DNA from: WJKQ01 sp043810515
GTDB lineage: Bacteria; Patescibacteriota; Gracilibacteria; UBA1369; LOWO2-01-FULL-3
Direction: 5' to 3'
NCBI GenBank assembly: GCA_043810515.1
Contig: JBDRNZ010000001.1
Span: 9,205 to 73,204, forward strand
Length of the DNA stretch: 64,000 nt
Shown here: positions 1 to 9,033 of the stretch, piece by piece
Layout: each line of letters begins with the position of its first letter
Position numbering within the stretch: position 1 is the first letter of the stretch
The notes under the pieces: generated by a model
What the model was told of the DNA's origin: nothing
The model's database searches: none
What the model saw: the letters and a program-made list of their open reading frames with translations, nothing else
Translations under genes and position numbers: made by a program

Positions 1-2082
1 GTAATTATGGCGAATGCGTTGATTTCCGAAAAAGGAAAAGAAGGCGCGGATTTTTTCCCGATGACGGTGGATTATGAGGAGAATATGTATGCCGCCGGAA
101 AAATCAAAGGCAGCCGTTTTATCAAACGTGAAGGTCGTCCTTCCGAAAATGCCATTTTGATATCGCGTATGATAGACAGGCCGATACGTCCGCTTTTTCC
201 GAAAGGAGCGACAAATGAAGTTCAGATTATCTGCACGGCTTTGTCAGCTGATCTGGAAGTGGAACCGAGTACAACCGCTTTAAACGCCGCATCCGTGGCG
301 CTGATGTTAACCGGCGCGCCGTTTGATGGCCCTATTGGAGCTGTGCGAATGGGATACAAAGATGAAAAATTGATTGTAAATCCAACATATAAGGAATGTG
401 ACGAAGGAAAATTGAACCTTGTTGTAGCTGGAACTATTGATGCAATCACAATGGTTGAGGCATCCGCCGATGAAGTAAGCGAGGACATTATAATTCAGGC
501 GCTCGACATGGCCCACAAGCATATAAAAGAGATATGCCAGCTTCAGCTTGATTACGTCAAACAGTTCGAAATTGATAAAATGGAAATGACCGTAGTGAAA
601 CCTTCAGCGGAAACTGTTGAAAAAGTAAAAGAATTCGTTACGGACGACATGCTCGCGAAAATTAAAGGAAAAACAAAAAAAGATGTAAAGGCGGAGCTCC
701 ACAAACTCGAAGAAGCTCTTCTTGAGCATTTTGCGGCTGAAATCGAAAATGAAAGTTTGTCCGAACGCGAACTGAAAGAAGTTCTCAATAACCTTTTAGA
801 GACCGGCATGAGAAAAAGAGTTCTTGAAAAAGAGGAACGTATTGACGGCAGAAAACTCGATGAAATACGTCCGATTACGGTGATAATGGATGTTTTACCC
901 AGAACTCACGGCTCCGCAATTTTCCAGCGCGGCGAAACAATGGCTTTGACGGTCACAACGCTTGGCGGCCCCGGCGATGCTCAGATGATAGACACGATGG
1001 ATAGGGACATTACTAAGAGATACATGCATCATTATCATTTTCCGCCATTTGCAACGGGCGACATAAAACCGCTCCGCGGCCCCGGCCGACGTGAAATCGG
1101 TCATGGAGATCTTGCGGAACGTGCGCTCAAGCCCGTTCTTCCAACGGAAGAGGAATTTCCATACACGATGTGGCTCGTTTCCGAAATCGTAAGATGTAAC
1201 GGATCAAGCTCTATGGCTTCCGTATGCGGATCAACGCTCTCACTAATGTGCGCGGGCGTGCCGATAACGCGTCCGGTTGCCGGAATCGCGATGGGTCTTA
1301 TCACGGACAAAGAAAATACTTCAAATTATAAAATTTTAAGTGACATCCAGGGACTGGAGGATTTTGCAGGAGACATGGATTTCAAAGTTACAGGAACAGC
1401 TGACGGAATCACCGCGCTTCAGATGGACATAAAAGTGAAGGGACTTTCTCTCTCTATCATGAGGGAAGCTCTTTCAAAAGCCAAAGAAGGACGGGATTTT
1501 ATCATGGCGAAAATGCTTGAAGTCATCCCCGAGCCAAGAAAAGAGCTTTCAAAATACGCGCCGCTTATTATGACCATCAAGATTCATCCCGACATGATCA
1601 GGGTTGTTATCGGCAAAGGCGGCGAAACCATTCAGGAAATCACCGCAAAATGCAATGTTGAAATCGACATAAACGATGATGGAATAGTCACAATCACCGC
1701 TCCCGACCAGGAAAGCGGCAAAAAGGCCGTGGACTGGGTCAAAAGAATCACATACGTTCCAAAGGCCGGTGAAGTTTTTGAAGGAAAGGTGACCCGTATC
1801 CTTGATTTCGGAGCGATGGTCGAATTTCTTCCCGGAAAAGAAGGACTTGTACACGTTTCACAATTGGCAAAAGAAAGAGTGAACAAGGTCGAAGATGTAG
1901 TTACCGAAGGCGACATTTTGAAAGTAAAATTGATGGAAGTTGATAGAATGGGAAGATATAATCTTTCACACAAGGCCACTCTTGAAGGAGCCGCAGCTCA
2001 GCCACAGATGCCATCAAGCAGCCAGATCGGCGGTGAAAAAGGCAAAAAGGTGGACGGCACTTCCTCCGTAAGGGAAGTCTAA
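1..2082 (+). CDS. pnp: Polyribonucleotide nucleotidyltransferase, 5'-truncated by window edge
   Basis: PNPase degrades RNA 3' to 5' phosphorolytically in the cytoplasm. The reading frame is open from base 1; an ATG at 7 exists, but the first residues align inside the first RNase PH domain of the family (ADFFPMTVDYEE, then AAGKIKG and KREGRPSE), so the true start lies outside the window. Visible in order are RNase PH domain 1, a helical linker, RNase PH domain 2 (FQRGET near residue 308), a KH domain with VVIGKGGETIQ near residue 536, and an S1 domain with GEVFEGKVTRILDFGAMVEF near 590. About 693 residues remain, so only a few dozen N-terminal residues are missing. The TAA stop is 20 bp before a tRNA-Gly gene. 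Confidence 0.97.
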   Translation, partial: VIMANALISEKGKEGADFFPMTVDYEENMYAAGKIKGSRFIKREGRPSENAILISRMIDRPIRPLFPKGATNEVQIICTALSADLEVEPSTTALNAASVALMLTGAPFDGPIGAVRMGYKDEKLIVNPTYKECDEGKLNLVVAGTIDAITMVEASADEVSEDIIIQALDMAHKHIKEICQLQLDYVKQFEIDKMEMTVVKPSAETVEKVKEFVTDDMLAKIKGKTKKDVKAELHKLEEALLEHFAAEIENESLSERELKEVLNNLLETGMRKRVLEKEERIDGRKLDEIRPITVIMDVLPRTHGSAIFQRGETMALTVTTLGGPGDAQMIDTMDRDITKRYMHHYHFPPFATGDIKPLRGPGRREIGHGDLAERALKPVLPTEEEFPYTMWLVSEIVRCNGSSSMASVCGSTLSLMCAGVPITRPVAGIAMGLITDKENTSNYKILSDIQGLEDFAGDMDFKVTGTADGITALQMDIKVKGLSLSIMREALSKAKEGRDFIMAKMLEVIPEPRKELSKYAPLIMTIKIHPDMIRVVIGKGGETIQEITAKCNVEIDINDDGIVTITAPDQESGKKAVDWVKRITYVPKAGEVFEGKVTRILDFGAMVEFLPGKEGLVHVSQLAKERVNKVEDVVTEGDILKVKLMEVDRMGRYNLSHKATLEGAAAQPQMPSSSQIGGEKGKKVDGTSSVREV

Positions 2083-2101
2083 AACCAGCCTTAAAAATTC
2101 A

Positions 2102-2175
2102 GCGGGTATCGTATAACGGCATTACATCGCCTTGCCATGGCGAAGACACGGGTTCAATTCCCGTTACCCGCTCCA
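2102..2175 (+). tRNA. tRNA-Gly (anticodon GCC)
   Basis: A cloverleaf can be folded by eye. Acceptor GCGGGTA pairs with TACCCGC. The anticodon stem TCGCC/GGCGA closes the loop TTGCCAT with anticodon GCC. The T-arm contains GGTTCAATTCC. The discriminator is T and CCA is encoded at 2173-2175. It lies just downstream of pnp. Confidence 0.93.
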
Positions 2176-2460
2176 TTAATTTATGCCCAGATCGTAAAGA
2201 TCTTTTAGATAAGGTCCATATAAATGAGTGCCGCCCTTCTTGCCTTTGTCGGAACGCTTTTTTATTAACCATTTTGCGAAGAGCCTGCACAGATCATCAT
2301 CACCGACATAAAATCCCACGCCTCTCTGGCTTACAAACGCTTTTAAAAAAACCTTTATAAGAGGGCTCAAACCAATCCCAAATTGGCCATAACATTTATC
2401 CTGAGCCATTTGATACAGTCCGGCATCCATGCGAACAGTTAATTGCTTTTGTTTATTCAT
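2176..2460 (-). CDS. Small ribbon-helix-helix-like protein
   Basis: This 94-residue protein has the N-terminal pattern KQLTVRMDAGLYQMA, a beta strand followed by helices as in ribbon-helix-helix (MetJ/Arc-type) DNA-binding or antitoxin proteins. The C-terminal half is basic (KKRSDKGKKGG). No toxin partner is adjacent; the gene stands alone, convergent with the tRNA-Gly gene and divergent from the deacetylase gene. There is no clear Shine-Dalgarno before the ATG, which is usual in this genome. The frame is open and composition matches the neighbours. The fold assignment is inferred from a short pattern only, and a target is unknown. Confidence 0.6.
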   Translation of the reverse strand: MNKQKQLTVRMDAGLYQMAQDKCYGQFGIGLSPLIKVFLKAFVSQRGVGFYVGDDDLCRLFAKWLIKKRSDKGKKGGTHLYGPYLKDLYDLGIN

Positions 2461-2590
2461 AAATTTTAAGGTTAAGGAAAGATATATCCATTACGCTTTC
2501 CCTGTCCGAAAGTACAGCAAAAAGACAGCAAAATGGACAAGGCCGCAAATTAACAACCGTAATCCAAAAACAAAGGAGCCGGGAGCAGAA

Positions 2591-2619
2591 TTGACGCCCC
2601 GTCACTTTTATTGTATAAT
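2591..2619 (+). promoter_or_regulatory. sigma70-type promoter for the deacetylase gene
   Basis: TTGACG (2591-2596), a 17-bp spacer and TATAAT (2614-2619) lie 26 bp before the ATG at 2646, giving a very short leader without a Shine-Dalgarno sequence. Confidence 0.75.
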
Positions 2620-2645
2620 ACAATCAAAGCAAAAACAAAAACAAA

Positions 2646-4100
2646 ATGTCAAAAAAAGTTACAAATCTCTTTCTCGTAGCCATTTTTACATTTTTAATGG
2701 TGGGGTTTGGCGCGGGACTTGGAAAAGTTATGCACACTCAGGTTATAAGTACCGATGAGAAACCGCGCATTTCCGAACTTTACAAATTCGAGATTGTCGA
2801 GCAGGAAAGCGAGGTTATTCATGTTAAGCCGGGGGGGACAAAAGAACTCAAGGTTATTCTGAAAAATACCGGCAAAGCCCAGTGGGATCTTGCGGAAAAT
2901 TCCGAAAACAGATTTGTTTTGGGAACTTATCTGCCCCGCGAACGGGAAAGTGCTTTTTACAGTGCCGGCCTGGATAAATGGAAAAATTCGTCACAGATTT
3001 ATATTGAAGATGAAAATGGAAAAACAGTCATAGCTCCGGACGAAACGACAACATTCAAATTCGAGATAAAAGCGCCGGCTGCCGCAGGTTTTTACAGAGA
3101 AAATTTTGCGCCGGTGGTCACCGGAATAAAAGGTCTCAACAACGCCATACTGACTTTCGACATCGTCGTTGATGGGGATTTTGCCAAAAACTACGATTAT
3201 GAAATTGTTGAAAAAACCGAAAAGGAAAGCCTGCCTTTAAACGGCACGGCGGAAATCAGCATGAAATTAAAAAACACAGGAAGTGTGCCGTGGTACGGCG
3301 ACGGCCCGTTCCCGATAAAACTTGCCGCGACGGACACCCAGACCGCGGAATTATTCTCACCGGAAGGCGGGATGATCGGAGCGCTTGAGGTTTTGCCCGG
3401 AGAAACAGCCAATTTTACATTTAAAATTTTATCTCCGGTAGCAGCCGGTACTTACGAAATGCGCCTGCAGCTCGCGGCTGAAAACCTTTTTGTGTTTGAA
3501 TCAAGTCCTTTGATTTGGAACATAAATGTTGCCGCAAAACGCGTGGCGCTGACTTTTGATGACGGATACGGCGATATAAACGGTTTTCTGGACGTGCTGA
3601 AGGAACAGGATGTAAAAGCAACTTTCTTTATGCTCGGATGTGTGGCCCAGAACAGACCGGAGGAAATGAAAAGAATTGTTGAGGAGGGTCATCTTCTGGC
3701 GAGCCACAGTTATAATCATCCGGATTTTAGAACGCTTGGCGCGGACACGATCCGCTGGCAGCTGAACACCACGAGGGACATCATGAAAGAAATAACGGGA
3801 CTCGATGTGTATCCGTATTTCCGTTACCCGTACGGCGCGCGCAATGCCAGCACGGACGCGGTTTTGGCACAGGACGGCTGGAAATATTTCCATTGGACAA
3901 ACGGTACCGGCGACTGGAAATTTCATGAAAATTCAGCGGCCGGCCGTCAGCACATTTATCATTACGCAACATCAAATCCTCCGGATCAGGCTATTGTCCT
4001 GATGCATGTTATAAGCCGGTCAACCCTCGCGGTTCTGCCAAACATAATCGAATGGTATCGCAATCACGGCTACTCTTTTGTCACAGTCGACGAACTTTAA
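2646..4100 (+). CDS. Membrane-anchored polysaccharide deacetylase (NodB domain)
   Basis: The product is a 484-residue predicted extracellular enzyme removing N-acetyl groups from a surface glycan or peptidoglycan. An N-terminal hydrophobic segment (about residues 7-25) has no lipobox and probably anchors the protein. Two similar beta-sandwich modules follow (about 45-175 and 180-295), each with a [14 protein letters not shown] or [13 protein letters not shown] type strand pattern. The C-terminal NodB domain starts near residue 298 and carries TFDDG, HSYNHP and RYPYGARN, which are the acid/metal motif 1, the metal-binding His motif 2 and motif 3 of carbohydrate esterase family 4. Its own promoter precedes it. 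The substrate cannot be told from sequence. Confidence 0.88.
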   Translation: MSKKVTNLFLVAIFTFLMVGFGAGLGKVMHTQVISTDEKPRISELYKFEIVEQESEVIHVKPGGTKELKVILKNTGKAQWDLAENSENRFVLGTYLPRERESAFYSAGLDKWKNSSQIYIEDENGKTVIAPDETTTFKFEIKAPAAAGFYRENFAPVVTGIKGLNNAILTFDIVVDGDFAKNYDYEIVEKTEKESLPLNGTAEISMKLKNTGSVPWYGDGPFPIKLAATDTQTAELFSPEGGMIGALEVLPGETANFTFKILSPVAAGTYEMRLQLAAENLFVFESSPLIWNINVAAKRVALTFDDGYGDINGFLDVLKEQDVKATFFMLGCVAQNRPEEMKRIVEEGHLLASHSYNHPDFRTLGADTIRWQLNTTRDIMKEITGLDVYPYFRYPYGARNASTDAVLAQDGWKYFHWTNGTGDWKFHENSAAGRQHIYHYATSNPPDQAIVLMHVISRSTLAVLPNIIEWYRNHGYSFVTVDEL

Positions 4101-4207
4101 AGAATTTACTATTCGAAAAGTTTGGGCTATTATCAACACCGTCTTTTAAAAAAATAAATTTTTATATATGGACGATAAAAAAGGCGGATGCTGCTAATAA
4201 AAATTTT

Positions 4208-4819
4208 ATGAATAAAAAACCTTACACACTACCGGCTTTGCCGTACGATTTTAACGCACTCGAGCCATACATTTCGGCGCAGCAGCTTCAAATTCATCAC
4301 GATAAACACCATCAGGGCTACGTAAACGGAGCGAATGCAGTTTTTGAAAAACTCGAAACCGCGCGCAAAGAAGGAGCGGAGCTTGATATGAAATCCGTAT
4401 TGAAAAATCTGTCTTTCAATGTGGGCGGACATATTCTCCATTCTCTTTTTTGGGCGAATATGGCGCCGGCAGGAAATGGTGGTGGCGGCGAGCCGCAGGG
4501 AGCTCTGGCAGAAAGCATTACCACTGAATTCGGAAGTTTTGCACGTTTCAAGACAGAATTTTCCGCAGCCGCGGCAAGCGTCGAAGGATCCGGCTGGGCC
4601 GCGCTTTTTCTCGACAAAATGACAAACCGCCCAGTCATCATGCAGATTGAAAAACATAATGTAAACATCGCGCCCGGTTTACCTTTGCTTTTGGTGATCG
4701 ACGTTTGGGAACATGCCTACTATCTCGATTACAAAAATGAAAGAGGAAAATTTATCGAAGCCTTCTGGAATATCGTGAACTGGGAGGAGGTCGGGAAAAG
4801 TCTTGAACTTCACGGTTGA
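4208..4819 (+). CDS. sod: Superoxide dismutase (Fe/Mn family)
   Basis: This enzyme converts superoxide to hydrogen peroxide and oxygen in the cytoplasm. I chose the ATG at 4208 because the protein then begins [19 protein letters not shown], the usual family N-terminus; the frame is open upstream but encodes nothing family-like. The product has 203 residues. Metal ligands by family alignment are H30 (IHHDKHH), H78 (HSLFW), D165 and H169 (DVWEHAYY). Iron or manganese preference cannot be settled by eye. The TGA stop shows that TGA is a stop codon here. The -35 element of the downstream RNA promoter overlaps the end of the gene. Confidence 0.96.
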   Translation: MNKKPYTLPALPYDFNALEPYISAQQLQIHHDKHHQGYVNGANAVFEKLETARKEGAELDMKSVLKNLSFNVGGHILHSLFWANMAPAGNGGGGEPQGALAESITTEFGSFARFKTEFSAAAASVEGSGWAALFLDKMTNRPVIMQIEKHNVNIAPGLPLLLVIDVWEHAYYLDYKNERGKFIEAFWNIVNWEEVGKSLELHG

Positions 4820-4844
4820 CATCATTATTAAAATATACTATAAT
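4816..4844 (+). promoter_or_regulatory. Perfect consensus sigma70 promoter
   Basis: TTGACA (4816-4821), exactly 17 bp, then TATAAT (4839-4844). The -35 overlaps the sod stop codon. It points into a 600-bp stretch with no credible gene and so most likely drives a structured RNA. Confidence 0.85.
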
Positions 4845-4850
4845 GTAAGT

Positions 4851-5435
4851 GTTAAAGGTTTTCGAAAAACAAAAACAAAAGATCATTTACATCATCGGCC
4901 AAAAATTTTCTCCGGAGCGAGCTGTGCTCGCAAAGATTACAAGACTCCAGCTTCTATCTCACGATTCTTGTTGTGAGTAGTGTACTCTTTCTGAGCGCAG
5001 CTCCCTCTGGAGAAGTATCTGTCTGCTTTTGCAGACAACATACTCGCAGTAGTTATGCGTTGTGAGACTCATAACTAAAAGCATTTCTATCTGTAAACGG
5101 GGCGGTGCCCGCTTGCGGTATAAATGATGTGAGTTTCTCTTCAAAGGGATAGTATCTTCCTGAGTATGCTTTGCATGGATAGATCGCAAGATCCATTCAG
5201 TAAGCTTTGTGTACTGTTCTCGTCGTAATATGGCGGTGACGTCGTATTGTTATGAGGGTGGCGGATTCGACTTCGGTCGGGCTGTCATGGAATCTCAAAT
5301 CTCGTCCTTATAGTCTTGTTTTTTTCAGGTTCTTTAAGAAGAGGTACTTATGCAGTCGGGTTTTTTGCCCGGAGTGTGTCTTGGTATTTCTCCAGGGTAG
5401 CACCTCTTGCCACCCGCGATTCGTGGCTTTTTTTT
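4851..5435 (+). ncRNA. Large structured RNA (about 585 nt) of unrecognised class, or long leader of mnmA
   Basis: The segment runs from a perfect promoter to an intrinsic terminator and holds no convincing gene. Short perfect hairpins are dense: GCGAGC/GCTCGC at 4917-4931, CTCAC/GTGAG at 4958-4977, GTCTGC/GCAGAC with a TTTT loop at 5021-5036, TAGTTATG/CATAACTA at 5050-5077, and GATC-GATC near 5180-5195. A long-range GGGTGGC (5256-5262) can pair with GCCACCC (5409-5415), which overlaps the terminator stem and suggests a possible switch. The terminator is only 41 bp before the mnmA ATG, so an attenuating leader is as possible as a free RNA. I could not match RNase P, tmRNA, 6S or SRP RNA by eye. 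The 5' end is inferred from the promoter. Confidence 0.6.
5409..5435 (+). terminator. Intrinsic terminator of the structured RNA
   Basis: GCCAC (5409-5413) and GTGGC (5423-5427) form a stem with a 9-nt loop, followed by eight T residues (5428-5435). Confidence 0.8.
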
Positions 5436-5475
5436 GTGTTTTCGGATACAATCAACGACCGCAAATATATTATTT

Positions 5476-6540
5476 ATGAAAATTGCAGTGCTCGTTTCAG
5501 GAGGTGTGGACAGCGCGGTCGCGCTTAGAATTTTAAAAGATCAGGGACACGATCTCACTGCATTTTATCTGAAAATCTGGCTTGAGGATGAATTGTCTTT
5601 TCTTGGGAATTGTCCATGGGAGGAGGATTTAAAATTTGTCCGCAAAATTTGCAAAGACATAAATGTTCCGCTGAAAATTATTCCGCTTCAGAAGGAATAT
5701 TTTGAAACGGTTGTGGAATATACAATCTCGGAGGTTTCGGCCGGCAGAACGCCGAATCCCGATATTATGTGCAACAGCCGGATCAAGTTCGGGCTTTTTT
5801 TGGACAAAATTGATAAAAGTTACGAAAAGGTGTCAACCGGCCATTACGCGCAGATCGAAGAACACGATGGTATTTTTTTTCTGAAATGTTCTCCGGATCC
5901 TATGAAAGACCAAACATATTTTCTTTCAAATCTGAATCAGGAACAGCTTTGCAAACTTATTTTTCCGATCGGCCATCTCACAAAAAAATCAGTCAGAAAA
6001 CTTGCGGCGGATTTCGATCTTCCCAACAAAGACAGAAAAGACAGCCAGGGAATTTGTTTTCTCGGAAAAATTCCATATGCCCAGTTTGTTAAACATTATC
6101 TTGGTGAAAAGCCCGGGGATATTATCGAATTTGAAACGGGCCGCCGTCTCGGAGAACACGAAGGCTATTGGTATTACACGATAGGGCAGAGGAAAGGCAT
6201 AAAACTTTCCGGCGGCCCTTACTTTGTCGTAAAAAAAGACATTCCCAAAAACATAATTTACGTTTCGGCCAGTTACCACGCACCCGACAAAAAAAGAAAC
6301 CTGCTCACGGTAGAAAATTTCAACTGGTTTGCCGACAGAGCACCGGCGCGCAAAAACCTGAAAGTCAAACTCCGCCACGGTCCCTATTTCCACAACGCCG
6401 CCTTAAACTTCATTTCCGAAAACAAAGCAGAGGTCACTCTCGATTCAGACGATCAGGGCATCGCGCCGGGCCAGTTCGCGGCCTTCTACGACGGCGAAAT
6501 ATGCCTCGGCTCCGCCACGATTGCCGACCGCAAACTTTAA
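5476..6540 (+). CDS. mnmA: tRNA-specific 2-thiouridylase MnmA
   Basis: MnmA activates U34 of Lys/Glu/Gln tRNAs with ATP and transfers sulfur to form 2-thiouridine. The ATG at 5476 gives the expected N-terminus MKIAVLVSGGVDS with the PP-loop SGGVDS at 8-13. Other signatures are NPDIMCN (catalytic C99), GHYAQ near 122-126, DQTYFL near 145-150 and DSQGICF (catalytic C194). The protein has 354 residues, typical length. No Shine-Dalgarno sequence is seen. The gene follows the structured RNA terminator by 40 bp, so either that RNA regulates it or it has its own weak promoter around 5436-5475. Its stop overlaps that of the convergent aminotransferase in a TTAA tetramer. Confidence 0.96.
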   Translation: MKIAVLVSGGVDSAVALRILKDQGHDLTAFYLKIWLEDELSFLGNCPWEEDLKFVRKICKDINVPLKIIPLQKEYFETVVEYTISEVSAGRTPNPDIMCNSRIKFGLFLDKIDKSYEKVSTGHYAQIEEHDGIFFLKCSPDPMKDQTYFLSNLNQEQLCKLIFPIGHLTKKSVRKLAADFDLPNKDRKDSQGICFLGKIPYAQFVKHYLGEKPGDIIEFETGRRLGEHEGYWYYTIGQRKGIKLSGGPYFVVKKDIPKNIIYVSASYHAPDKKRNLLTVENFNWFADRAPARKNLKVKLRHGPYFHNAALNFISENKAEVTLDSDDQGIAPGQFAAFYDGEICLGSATIADRKL

Positions 6541-8072
6541 GCTGTCATATATTCCTTTATCAGCTTCGCGGCTTTCTGAAGATTTGAAAAAGTCAGATTT
6601 GGAAGAGAACCGCGCGCGTAAGTCCGATAATCCTTCTTTTTTCTTTCCTCCTCGGAGAAAAACAGATTCGCGGGAATAAGCACAACGCCTTTTTCGGCCA
6701 GCCCGACAAAAAGCTCCTCGGCCTCAAGTCCGGCTCTCGTATTTCCGGGAATATCCATAAGATCAAAACACGAATAATAAAGATTTTTGTTGTACGGCAT
6801 GCCCAGAATTTCATAAAAAGTTTCCATATTCACGCGGATTCTTTTTAAGTATTCGGCTCTGTCTTCATCCCCGAAAATCATGTGCGAAATTCCCAGAAAC
6901 TGCGAAGGCCCCGTCACGAAAGTCACATGCTGAAACTCACCGCGTATTCCGCCCGGCGCTTTCGCGAAAATCAGCAGCTGCATCAGGTCGGAAGCGATAT
7001 CCAGTTTTCCTTTGAGAATATTTTCCGGAATATATTTCTGGGCTTCTTTTGAAATGACAAATTCCCCGAAACGCAGTCCCGTGCTTCGCTCAATTTTGCT
7101 CCTTCCGCAAATCACGATACTTCTGTTCCGCGCGAAACTCATAATATTTTTCTTTCTTTCCATAAAGAAATCGCTGTAAACCTCATCAGAAACGATCAAG
7201 GCGTTTCGTTCCTCAGCAAACTTCGCTATTTTCTGTAAGAATTCCTCATCATTCATAAAACCTGTCGGATTGTTTGGATCAATAAGACAAATCAATTTCA
7301 GGTTTTCCGGCGCGTTTTTCAAAATTTCATCTATATCTCCGACAACCTTGCCCGTCGCCGGATCAACCGGAATAGAAAAAGCCTTCAGCCCGCGGTTTTC
7401 AAGAATCGTATTGTACGGCGCATAAACCGGCGAATTCAGCATCACATAATCGCCTTTGCTCAGAAAATCCACGTTTTCATCGCACAAAACCTTGAAAATC
7501 GTCCCGATGCCGTGCGAAACGCCCTGCAAAAAAATCAGATCTTTGTAATCAAGCCCAAGCCCGAGTTTTTTATTATAATGATCGGCCACCACAAGCCTTG
7601 CAAGAGTTTCGCCCTGCGGATCAAGATAACTTCCACCGGTCGCCGCCGAATATTTGAAAATCTCAAAAATAATTTTGTGTTTATCCCACTCAAGCCCCTG
7701 CTCCTTCGCGTATTTCTCAATTCTTGTAAGAAAAAAATAAAAATCCTTCGTCAGCCTCTCCGCCTTTTTTTCATTGTATGTTTTTCTTGCGTGATCCTGA
7801 ATTTTTTCCCACAAAGTCTCAAAATCATCATGATTATCGGAAACAAAATGCTCGCCCGGATTATTTAAAATCTGATCAATCTCAAGCAGAAAAGCATAAA
7901 ACTCGCGTCCGTGAACCGAAGGCGAAAACCCGTAACCCGGGTCACCTCTCGAAAGATCCACTATATTTTCCTCACCATTTTTCTCTATAGCTACCTCGCG
8001 CAAAACCCTGAAAATCCTGAAAGGATTGTCCAGACTTAGGTCAAAACCCCATTTGTTGTCGCGCAATTTCAT
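6537..8072 (-). CDS. PLP-dependent class I/II aminotransferase, AspD-like length
   Basis: This fold-type I PLP enzyme has 511 residues from the ATG at 8072; a TTG at 8123 in the same frame would add 17 residues, and neither has a clear Shine-Dalgarno. Recognisable are DPNNPTG, SDEVYSDFF (PLP-binding Asp/Tyr) and GRSKIERSTGLRFG, in which the Lys near residue 325 should form the Schiff base. The protein is much longer than ordinary aspartate aminotransferases (about 400), with an N-terminal extension and an insert near 95-150. In length it resembles the AspD-type aspartate aminotransferase/4-decarboxylase family. I cannot determine the substrate. It shares a 4-bp tail overlap with mnmA. Confidence 0.8.
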   Translation of the reverse strand: MKLRDNKWGFDLSLDNPFRIFRVLREVAIEKNGEENIVDLSRGDPGYGFSPSVHGREFYAFLLEIDQILNNPGEHFVSDNHDDFETLWEKIQDHARKTYNEKKAERLTKDFYFFLTRIEKYAKEQGLEWDKHKIIFEIFKYSAATGGSYLDPQGETLARLVVADHYNKKLGLGLDYKDLIFLQGVSHGIGTIFKVLCDENVDFLSKGDYVMLNSPVYAPYNTILENRGLKAFSIPVDPATGKVVGDIDEILKNAPENLKLICLIDPNNPTGFMNDEEFLQKIAKFAEERNALIVSDEVYSDFFMERKKNIMSFARNRSIVICGRSKIERSTGLRFGEFVISKEAQKYIPENILKGKLDIASDLMQLLIFAKAPGGIRGEFQHVTFVTGPSQFLGISHMIFGDEDRAEYLKRIRVNMETFYEILGMPYNKNLYYSCFDLMDIPGNTRAGLEAEELFVGLAEKGVVLIPANLFFSEEERKKKDYRTYARGSLPNLTFSNLQKAAKLIKEYMTA

Positions 8073-8158
8073 TTTGGTAATTAAAATCTGCCAAACTCTA
8101 TCAAAAAATTGATGAAACGGCAAAAATGTATTAACATTCCCATGCGCACATTCTCAAT

Positions 8159-8728
8159 ATGAAAATAAAAATAACATTTGCACTGATAATAATTGCTCTC
8201 GGGGTGGGGGCATTTTGGCTCTTCAAAGTCACCGGAGATAGCGCACCTATTCCACCACCGATCGAAAAATTTCCTATCTCAATAACTATGAAAATCTCAA
8301 GTCCGGCTTTTAATTTTAATGAAGCCATCCCGTCAAAATACACATGCGACGGCGAAAGCATCTCTCCGCCTCTGCAAGTAAGCGAACTTCCGGAAAATAC
8401 AAAAAGCCTAGCGCTGGTTGTAGACGATCCTGATGCCCTATCAGGCACATGGATTCACTGGCTCGTCTGGAATATCGATCCGCAAACAACCGAAATAAAA
8501 GAGAATTCCGTTCCGCAAGGAGCAGTTCAGGGCACGACAAGTTCCGGAAAAACGGCCTATGGGCCTCCATGTCCGCCTTCGGGAACGCACAGGTATAATT
8601 TCAGGATTTATGCGCTGGACTCAACGCTGGATCTCACACCTTCCGCCAACATCAGTGATTTTTACGATGCCATAAAACCGCACATCCTCAATTCGGCTGA
8701 ACTAATGGGCGTTTACAGTAGAGAATAA
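8159..8728 (+). CDS. Anchored PEBP/YbhB-YbcL family protein
   Basis: This 189-residue member of the phosphatidylethanolamine-binding protein family starts with a hydrophobic segment (about 5-22) that predicts a signal anchor. The family core begins near residue 46 (SSPAFNFNEAIPSKYTCDGE) and includes SPPLQVSELPENTKSLALVV, DDPDA, THWLVWNI-like IHWLVWNI, GPPCPPSGTHRYNFRIYALD and the C-terminal LMGVYSR. Bacterial YbhB-like proteins have unclear roles; here it is probably on the outer face of the membrane. It is convergent with the ferredoxin gene, with stops 1 bp apart. Confidence 0.9.
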   Translation: MKIKITFALIIIALGVGAFWLFKVTGDSAPIPPPIEKFPISITMKISSPAFNFNEAIPSKYTCDGESISPPLQVSELPENTKSLALVVDDPDALSGTWIHWLVWNIDPQTTEIKENSVPQGAVQGTTSSGKTAYGPPCPPSGTHRYNFRIYALDSTLDLTPSANISDFYDAIKPHILNSAELMGVYSRE

Positions 8729-8729
8729 T

Positions 8730-9011
8730 TTACATTCCCTCAATTGTCACATCGCCGTTTATAACGCATTGGCACGCAAGCCTGTATTGACCATCGTCCA
8801 TGCTCATTACGGAAAGAGTTTGCTTTTCCTTTTCCGCCATCGGGGTGAGATTTTCTTTTCCTTCAATAATTTTGACGATGCACGTTCCGCACATGCCATC
8901 TTCGCATCCGTAAGCGATGGGCCAGCCGTTTTTTCTGGTGACGTCCATTAACGGAGTTCCAACTTCAACTTCGGCTTCCGCGCCTGTATTTTGAAATTTT
9001 ACTTTTGGCAT
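8730..9011 (-). CDS. Plant-type [2Fe-2S] ferredoxin
   Basis: A 93-residue electron carrier. The cluster ligands are C36, C41 and C44 (GCEDGMCGTC) and C80 (LACQC), the CX4CX2C...C pattern of the plant-type fold. It is transcribed divergently from ispG, whose start is 22 bp away. The IspG reaction needs two electrons, so ferredoxin supply to IspG is a reasonable inference from position and chemistry but is not shown. Confidence 0.92.
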   Translation of the reverse strand: MPKVKFQNTGAEAEVEVGTPLMDVTRKNGWPIAYGCEDGMCGTCIVKIIEGKENLTPMAEKEKQTLSVMSMDDGQYRLACQCVINGDVTIEGM

Positions 9012-9033
9012 GGTAAGAGAATATCATAATAAT

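Noticed and set aside
2099..2290. Short minus/plus frames across the tRNA-Gly gene
   Set aside because: They overlap a well-formed tRNA and have no independent support.
5256..5435. tmRNA, because GGATTCGAC (5263-5271) matches the conserved 5' segment of tmRNA and GGGTGGC can pair with GCCACCC
   Set aside because: No T-arm, no CCA end, no credible tag reading frame, and the segment is far too short; a permuted two-piece form also lacks a T-loop upstream. Kept only as a possibility within the unclassified RNA.
5392..5435. T-box riboswitch, because AGGGTAGCACC followed by a terminator resembles the T-box sequence
   Set aside because: Two key positions differ, GAGGT pairs with ACCTC inside the motif, and I see no Stem I specifier; mnmA is not a usual T-box target.
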